Assembly: GCA_016210245.1 (NCBI GenBank)
Contig: JACQUR010000173.1
Coordinates: forward strand, 1-12,130
Length of the DNA: 12,130 nt
Source: Chloroflexota bacterium
Lineage (GTDB): Bacteria > Chloroflexota > UBA6077 > JACQUR01
Reading direction: 5' to 3'
In this document: positions 8,209 through 12,130 of the stretch, piece after piece
How the letters are laid out: the number at the start of each line of letters is the position of its first letter
How positions within the stretch are numbered: the stretch's first letter is position 1
Program-made: the position numbers and the translations under genes
The notes under the pieces: model-generated
Seen by the model: the letters and a program-made list of their open reading frames with translations, nothing else
Told to the model about the DNA's origin: nothing
Database searches by the model: none

Positions 8209-8217
8209 TGCTATAGT
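8209..8217 (+). promoter_or_regulatory. Predicted extended -10 promoter of the GT4 gene
   Basis: TGCTATAGT matches the extended -10 pattern TGnTATAAT with one mismatch. No good -35 is seen about 17 bases upstream, as is typical of extended -10 promoters. The start of transcription would be near 8224, inside the left arm of the heptamer repeat. The whole repeat would therefore be in the 5' leader of the GT4 mRNA (about 90 bases). The last two bases of the -10 box are also the first two of the repeat. Confidence 0.5.
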
Positions 8218-8290
8218 CAGCCGTCAGTGGTCAGCCGCCAGCAGCCAGGTCCAGGGGCGAGGGCTGACAGGTGACTGCTGGCCACTGACC
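8216..8290. repeat. Inverted heptamer repeat (GTCAGTG-type) in the GT4 leader
   Basis: The left arm is an exact 7-base ladder: GTCAGCC, GTCAGTG, GTCAGCC, GCCAGCA, GCCAGGT (8216-8250). The right arm, read on the minus strand from 8289, has the same units: GTCAGTG, GCCAGCA, GTCACCT, GTCAGCC. A short spacer of about 11 bases separates the arms. The RNA could fold into an imperfect hairpin just before the GT4 start. It lies in the 235-base gap between the divergent genes. Confidence 0.8.
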
Positions 8291-8313
8291 TACGGGCCGA
8301 GGGTATCCAGGCG

Positions 8314-9438
8314 ATGAAGATTCTAGCTGTGCTCACCTACTACCACCCGCACTGGACCGGGCTGACCGGCGTGGCCCAGCGGGTTGCCGAGGGCATGGCG
8401 GCTCGGGGCCACCAGGTTACGGTGCTCACCAGCCGCTACCGCCCGGATCTGCCCCTGGACGAGGTGCTCAACGGCGTGCGGGTGATCCGTGTGCCCGCCG
8501 TGGCCCGGCTGAGCCGGGGCATGCTGATGCCCACTTTCCCGTGGGCAGCCGCACGCTTGATCCGGGCCCACGACGTGGTCCAGATCCACACCCCGATGCT
8601 GGAGGCGCCGCTCCTAACGGCTCTGGCCCGACGGGCCGGGGTGCGCGCAGTCATCACCCACCACGGCGATCTGGTCATGCCCCACGCTCCCTTTGACCAG
8701 TTCGTCGAGCTGGTGGTGACGGCGCTCCTGCGGCGGGCTTTCGTCCAGGCGGATCGCGTGGTAGTCTACACCCAGGACTACCTGGACCACTCCCGCTTCC
8801 TCCGCCCCTTTGCTCCCAAGGCTGTGCCAATTCTGCCGCCGGTGGCCATCCCCGAGCCGGACCGGGCCGCGGTCTGGAAGTGGCGCTCGGAGCTGGGCGT
8901 GGCGGAACAGCCGCTGGTGGGCTTCGCGGGTCGCTTCGTAGAGGAGAAGGGCTTCGATTTCCTCTTCAAGGCGATCCCGCTGGTGGTGCGCAAGCTGCCT
9001 CAGGCGCGCTTCGCCTACGCTGGCGACCGCCACGTGGCCTACGAGAACTTCTACGAGCGCTGCCGCCCGCTGGTCGAGCGGGTCGAGCCCTACCTGCTCT
9101 GGGTGGGCCTCCACCGGGGCCAGCAGCTCGCCAACTTCTACGGCATGCTGGACGTGTTGGCGGTACCGAGCCGGACCGACAATTTCCCGCTGGTGCCTGT
9201 GGAAGCGATGCTGTGCGGCACGCCGCTGGTGGTGGCCGACATTCCTGGCGCGCGCATGGCGATCAAGCTCACGGGCATGGGGCGGCTGGTGCGCGCACGG
9301 GACGAGGTGGCCCTGGCCGACGGGCTCCGCCAGGTGCTGGCGGACCGCTCCAGCTACGTTCGGCCCCACTCGGAGCTGGAGGCCGTGTTCAGCCTGGAGC
9401 GCTCCCTCGACGAGTACGAGCGTGCGCTGACGCGGTAA
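8314..9438 (+). CDS. Glycosyltransferase family 4 (GT-B fold)
   Basis: 374 residues, cytoplasmic type, with no membrane helix. The N-terminal half has MKILAVLTYYHPHWTGLTGV with the glycine-rich acceptor loop (16-24) and ITHHGDL (114-120). The C-terminal half has VGFAGRFVEEKGFDFL (202-217), where Arg207 and Lys212 sit in the usual donor phosphate-binding positions. It also has SRTDNFPLVPVEAMLCGTPLVV, in which the family E-x7-E pair reads D289-x7-E297. These enzymes transfer a sugar from a nucleotide donor, often to a lipid-linked glycan. Its neighbours fit assembly of a surface glycan, but the sugar is unknown. The ATG at 8314 has GAGGG at 8299-8303 upstream. It is transcribed away from the methyltransferase operon and ends at a large hairpin. 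Confidence 0.92.
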   Translation: MKILAVLTYYHPHWTGLTGVAQRVAEGMAARGHQVTVLTSRYRPDLPLDEVLNGVRVIRVPAVARLSRGMLMPTFPWAAARLIRAHDVVQIHTPMLEAPLLTALARRAGVRAVITHHGDLVMPHAPFDQFVELVVTALLRRAFVQADRVVVYTQDYLDHSRFLRPFAPKAVPILPPVAIPEPDRAAVWKWRSELGVAEQPLVGFAGRFVEEKGFDFLFKAIPLVVRKLPQARFAYAGDRHVAYENFYERCRPLVERVEPYLLWVGLHRGQQLANFYGMLDVLAVPSRTDNFPLVPVEAMLCGTPLVVADIPGARMAIKLTGMGRLVRARDEVALADGLRQVLADRSSYVRPHSELEAVFSLERSLDEYERALTR

Positions 9439-9444
9439 GGCAGT

Positions 9445-9519
9445 GGGCAACGGTTAGAAACGCACAGGCAGGAGACACACTTCGTGTGTCTCCTGCCTGT
9501 GCGTTTCTAACCGTTGCCC
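9445..9519. terminator. Perfect 36-bp inverted repeat between convergent genes (likely bidirectional terminator)
   Basis: Bases 9445-9480 are exactly complementary to 9484-9519, with a three-base TTC loop. The left arm starts 7 bases after the stop of the GT4 gene, and the right arm touches the stop of the GT39-like gene (9521-9519). Its position suggests transcription termination for both genes. There is no T-run after either arm, so it is not a classical intrinsic terminator. The stem is also much longer than needed, and a small non-autonomous mobile element or a repeat family is an alternative. Confidence 0.65.
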
Positions 9520-11582
9520 TAACGTGCCTGCTCGATGACCAGGTAGATCAGGAAGTCCCTACCGGGCACGGGCGAGCTATGGCGGAGCAGCAGGCCGGTG
9601 GGGTAGACGCGCCGCAGCTCGTCGATGCCCCTGGTATCGGCCTGATTGACCAGGTACACCTTGCTCCCGGGAAGGGCGCGCTGCTGCGCCACCTGCTCTG
9701 GCTGCGCCACCAGGTTGTTCCAGCCGAGGTCGCCCATGTGCAGGCCGACCGCGCGGTGGTCGACCCAGTGGGGATAGGAGAGCAGGAACACCCGCTCCCG
9801 CCCGCCGACCGCCTGGGCGAAGCCCGCGGCCACCGCGGCCATCTCCGAGGAGTTGGGCGCGGACTGGCGGTAGTTGCGCGCGTAGTCGCCAAAGTAGAGG
9901 GTGAAGTTCTGGACCGCGGCTGAGACCAGCAGGGCCGCGAGCACGGCAGCGGCCACCAGGCCACCCTTCCAGCCCGGCAGCACCCGGCGCACCAGATCCC
10001 ATACCAGGCCCGGGGCGAGCGCCGCGATGACGTAGACGACCGGGATAGCGGTCCCGGCGCGGTTGAAGCTGGGGTTCTCCTGGGGGAAGGCCAGGCTCAG
10101 CGCCGTGGCGAGCAGGAGCACCGGCACGCTGGCGAGCAGCGCCGCTACCCAGAACTCCCGCTCGCGCACGAGGCGGACGACCAGGTACGCGACGCCAAGG
10201 GCGAACAGCGCCCCGGTGGCCGCGTCGAGCGCCGGGGTCTGGTTGACGTTGAGGTACCACCCGATGTCGCCCCGCCAGTTGAACATCAGCAGCGCGTTCT
10301 TGACGTTGTCCAGGAAGATGAGCAGCGGGTCGTCAGGGAAGGGGCGCTCGAGGGTGCCCGCCCGCGTGAGGGCGCGGTACAGGAACATGTCCGGGTGGGC
10401 GGCGACGTACCTGGCCAGCGGCAGCGCGACCAGCGCGGCCGCGCTGGCGAGCACGCCCAGGCCCAGCAGGGCGCCGCGCCAGCTCTCCGCCACGGGCCCG
10501 CCCCGCAGCTTGCGGCCGAGCAGCCACAGCACCACCACCAGCACCGGCATGACGCGCATGTTGGAGTAGCCGAGCACCCCCAACCCGAGGCACAGGCCAC
10601 TCAGCAGGTACTGGCTCAAGCGCTGGGTGCGCATGGCCCGGAAGAGGAAGAGCAGAGTGAGCGCGGCGAAGAGCGGGCCCAGGGACAGCCGCAGCCCCGA
10701 GCGGGCGAGGGTGATGTCCCAGCGGGAGACAGCCATCAGCAGCGCCGCCAGGAGCCCGAAGCGGGCGGACAGGAGCTCCCTGCCCAGGAAGTACGTGGCC
10801 AGGACGGCCAGGAGGCTGGCCGCGACCATCACGAGCTGCAGGGTCAGGTAGGTGAGGCCGGTCAACCCCGTGAGGGCCGCGGCCAGGTAGAACTGGATCG
10901 GTTCGCGCCCGGCGTTGCGGGCGAAGAAGAGCGGCGCCTTGCCCTGCAGCACGTCGCGCACGTCCAGCAGCTTCTCGATCGGGTCGCTGGTCAGCTCGCC
11001 GGGCACGCTGGGGAGCTGGTAGAGGCGGAAGAACGCGGCGACGAGCAGCACGCCGACCAGCAGCAGCGCCTCGGCCGATATCCGTGGCCGCCAGCCCTCG
11101 ACGACGAAGCGCGCGGCCGCCTCGCGCAGCCGCCGCAGCGCTGCCTGCGGCGGGCGAAGGACGGCCCGCGCCAGGAAGATGAGGCTGCCAACCCAGGCCA
11201 CGACGCCGCCACGGGTGAAGGAATCCCCATCGAGCAGCAGCCAGGCCAGGACGGCGAAGCCCAGCGCCAGCGGGAAATGGGCGCGGGAGGCCAGCCGCAG
11301 CGGCGCTGCGGCCGGCACAGCGCGCCAGAACGCTGGCGCCGTCCACGCCGGCCGGGCAAAGGCCAGGGCCCGGAACCAGAGCCCCAGCGCGACGAGGTAC
11401 AGGATAACCGGGTCCAATGGAAGCATGCGCTCGGCCAGCAGGCGCTGGCCCAGCACGGCGAAGACCAGGGCCAGGGCCAGCAGAGGCAAGCTGGCGAGGG
11501 TCCGGAGTCGGTTGGCGCGCGCCGCGGGCGGAGCGGCGGGCGGAGCCGGGCGTTGTCTGGCGAGTGTAGCTACGTTGGTCAC
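9519..11582 (-). CDS. GT39/ArnT-like polytopic glycosyltransferase
   Basis: About 687 residues with many membrane helices. After the helix ending FFRLYQLPSVPGEL comes TSDPIEKLLDVRDVL (198-212), the acidic loop typical of GT-C enzymes. NAGREPIQFYLAAALTG (223-239) follows, then helices to about residue 535 and a soluble tail (about 560-687). The family transfers sugars from polyprenol phosphate donors to outer-face acceptors; the substrate here is unknown. The first 180 residues are extra hydrophobic helices before the core. The start is uncertain. GTG at 11582 is chosen because upstream sequence in this frame is proline-rich and low in complexity. Other in-frame starts are ATG at 11669 and GTG at 11735, and none has a clear ribosome site. 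The stop lies against the large hairpin, facing the GT4 gene. Confidence 0.87.
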   Translation of the reverse strand: MTNVATLARQRPAPPAAPPAARANRLRTLASLPLLALALVFAVLGQRLLAERMLPLDPVILYLVALGLWFRALAFARPAWTAPAFWRAVPAAAPLRLASRAHFPLALGFAVLAWLLLDGDSFTRGGVVAWVGSLIFLARAVLRPPQAALRRLREAAARFVVEGWRPRISAEALLLVGVLLVAAFFRLYQLPSVPGELTSDPIEKLLDVRDVLQGKAPLFFARNAGREPIQFYLAAALTGLTGLTYLTLQLVMVAASLLAVLATYFLGRELLSARFGLLAALLMAVSRWDITLARSGLRLSLGPLFAALTLLFLFRAMRTQRLSQYLLSGLCLGLGVLGYSNMRVMPVLVVVLWLLGRKLRGGPVAESWRGALLGLGVLASAAALVALPLARYVAAHPDMFLYRALTRAGTLERPFPDDPLLIFLDNVKNALLMFNWRGDIGWYLNVNQTPALDAATGALFALGVAYLVVRLVREREFWVAALLASVPVLLLATALSLAFPQENPSFNRAGTAIPVVYVIAALAPGLVWDLVRRVLPGWKGGLVAAAVLAALLVSAAVQNFTLYFGDYARNYRQSAPNSSEMAAVAAGFAQAVGGRERVFLLSYPHWVDHRAVGLHMGDLGWNNLVAQPEQVAQQRALPGSKVYLVNQADTRGIDELRRVYPTGLLLRHSSPVPGRDFLIYLVIEQAR

Positions 11583-11813
11583 GGGCCGCAATGGTAGCAG
11601 GGCTGGCGGCGTGGCGGCAAGCTCGATCGAGCAGGAGGGCGGGTCTGACCAGTTCTTGTGGGGGGGCATCGGGGGGAGCGGGGGGGAGCGGTAAGCTGGG
11701 GGATCATCAACAGGAGCGGGCGCCCAACTCGGCACGTTGGTGGCCGCGGAGGGGGTGATGGTGCGCTACCTGAGCGGGCGCAGCCTCCATAGCCGTTCCA
11801 CGCACCCTTTGGC

Positions 11814-11819
11814 TACAAT
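11814..11819 (+). promoter_or_regulatory. Possible -10 box of the right-edge gene
   Basis: TACAAT matches the -10 consensus at five of six bases. It would give a start near 11826 and a leader of about 32 bases before the TTG at 11858. No convincing -35 is seen, so this is tentative. Confidence 0.4.
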
Positions 11820-11835
11820 GGCCCCCGGCACACCC

Positions 11836-11957
11836 GTTGAAGGTCGGAGGTTGAAGGTTGAACGACGTCACCAGGGATCCAGCGCTCCACTCTCCAACCT
11901 CCAACCTCCAACCTCCAACCACTGGCACGCAGCCCCCAGCCGCCAGTCCCCAGCCCG
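11836..11957. repeat. Inverted heptamer repeat (GTTGGAG-type) plus adjoining CAGCCCC heptamers
   Basis: The left arm reads GTTGAAG, GTCGGAG, GTTGAAG, GTTGAAC (11836-11863). The right arm has one variant CTCCACT and then four exact CTCCAAC units (11885-11919), the reverse complement of GTTGGAG. A second ladder follows at 11930-11957: CAGCCCC, CAGCCGC, CAGTCCC, CAGCCCG. All three ladders keep a strict 7-base period. The repeat overlaps the predicted start of the right-edge gene. Confidence 0.85.
11846..11850 (+). promoter_or_regulatory. Shine-Dalgarno site that sets the TTG start of the right-edge gene
   Basis: GGAGG with a 7-base gap to TTG at 11858. It lies within the heptamers GTCGGAG and GTTGAAG, so both the ribosome site and the start codon are formed by the repeat. 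Confidence 0.5.
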
Positions 11958-12130
11958 CTCGTGCCCTCCACGGCGCCCGCGGCCTGAGCGTGCTGGCCGG
12001 CGTGGTCGAGGACCCCATCGGGCGCCGGTTCCTGGACTTGCTGGCCCTGGCAACCGGCGAGGGTGAACCAACCAGGGACGACGCCGCGGGCGCGCGCGCC
12101 ATTTACGGCCGCCTGTTTGCCTTGCTGGCC
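11858..12130 (+). CDS. Unassigned protein, N-terminal 91 residues only
   Basis: The frame is open from a TGA just upstream of 11858 to the window edge. From about residue 36 it reads like a real soluble protein: ARGLSVLAGVVEDPIGRRF, LDLLALATG, then ARAIYGRLFALLA, which looks helical and ends at the edge. TTG at 11858 has GGAGG at 11846-11850, 7 bases before it, so it is the best start. The next in-frame choice is GTG at 11990. Residues 10-34 (HSPTSNLQPP and onward) come from heptamer repeats and look non-native. I do not recognise the family. A helical segment of this kind can precede a DUF815-type ATPase domain, but that is a guess. Confidence 0.6.
   Translation, partial: MNDVTRDPALHSPTSNLQPPTTGTQPPAASPQPARALHGARGLSVLAGVVEDPIGRRFLDLLALATGEGEPTRDDAAGARAIYGRLFALLA

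Larger units (their letters stand above)
11583..11857. other. Intergenic stretch between divergent genes, with a G-rich tract
   Basis: About 275 bases, or 122 if the leftward gene starts at 11735. Runs of 7, 6, 7 and 5 guanines lie at 11660-11666, 11671-11676, 11680-11686 and 11698-11702, a possible G-quadruplex on the plus strand. The right part holds a -10-like box and the left arm of a heptamer repeat. I see no convincing gene. Confidence 0.5.

Noticed and set aside
8880..9923. Plus-strand frame across the end of the GT4 gene and the hairpin
   Set aside because: A shadow frame of the GT4 gene that continues antisense to the GT39-like gene; no recognisable motif.
11836..11957. CRISPR array
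   Set aside because: Units are 7 bases and directly adjacent, with no unique spacers and no cas genes nearby.
11707..12102. Minus-strand open frame at the right edge
   Set aside because: Composition is that of a shadow. The plus-strand frame opposite has a helical, protein-like sequence and a ribosome site.
1..12130. tRNA, rRNA, transposase or integrase genes
   Set aside because: None was seen on either strand. The repeats are not linked to any recognisable mobility gene in this window.

Overview
The window is high-GC DNA with dense coding. It most likely comes from a member of the Chloroflexota. The main support is two proteins of the DUF2298 ('YYY') membrane family, which is known mainly from Chloroflexi and some archaea. 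The abundance of short tandem and inverted repeats in and between genes also fits that phylum. This placement is an inference from gene families; no marker gene is present.

Layout. On the minus strand, reading leftward from about 8.1 kb, is a tight four-gene operon: (1) a class I SAM-dependent methyltransferase (8078-7230); (2) a 1502-residue fusion of a GT39-type glycosyltransferase with a DUF2298 domain (7233-2725); (3) a flippase-like protein of the LPG_synthase_TM/UPF0104 family (2728-1598); (4) a second, stand-alone DUF2298 protein (from about 1582, running off the left edge). Genes 1/2 and 2/3 overlap by 4 bases (GTGA and ATGA), and genes 3/4 are about 10-15 bases apart. A perfect TATAAT box precedes the operon. 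Diverging from it on the plus strand is a GT4 glycosyltransferase (8314-9438). It converges on a minus-strand GT39/ArnT-like polytopic protein (9519 to about 11582), and a perfect 36-bp hairpin lies between their stops. At the right edge a plus-strand gene of unassigned function begins with a TTG codon inside a repeat.

Together the five glycan-type proteins look like a surface-glycan module. The GT4 enzyme would act at the cytoplasmic face. The GT39 and DUF2298 proteins are polytopic, GT-C-like enzymes expected to use lipid-linked sugars. The UPF0104-type protein may be a transporter or an accessory. The methyltransferase may modify a sugar or lipid. The substrate cannot be read from the sequence.

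The most unusual content is repetitive. Seven structured repeats are spread over 12 kb. Four are built from tandem 7-mers (or 8-mers) placed as two inverted arms around a short spacer; each has a different unit sequence. One is inside the GT39-DUF2298 gene, one forms the C-terminus of the flippase-like gene, one forms the 5' leader of the GT4 gene, and one supplies the start region of the right-edge gene. There is also a 52-bp perfect palindrome inside a coding frame, a 10-bp hairpin read in frame at the left edge, and the 36-bp hairpin between the convergent genes.
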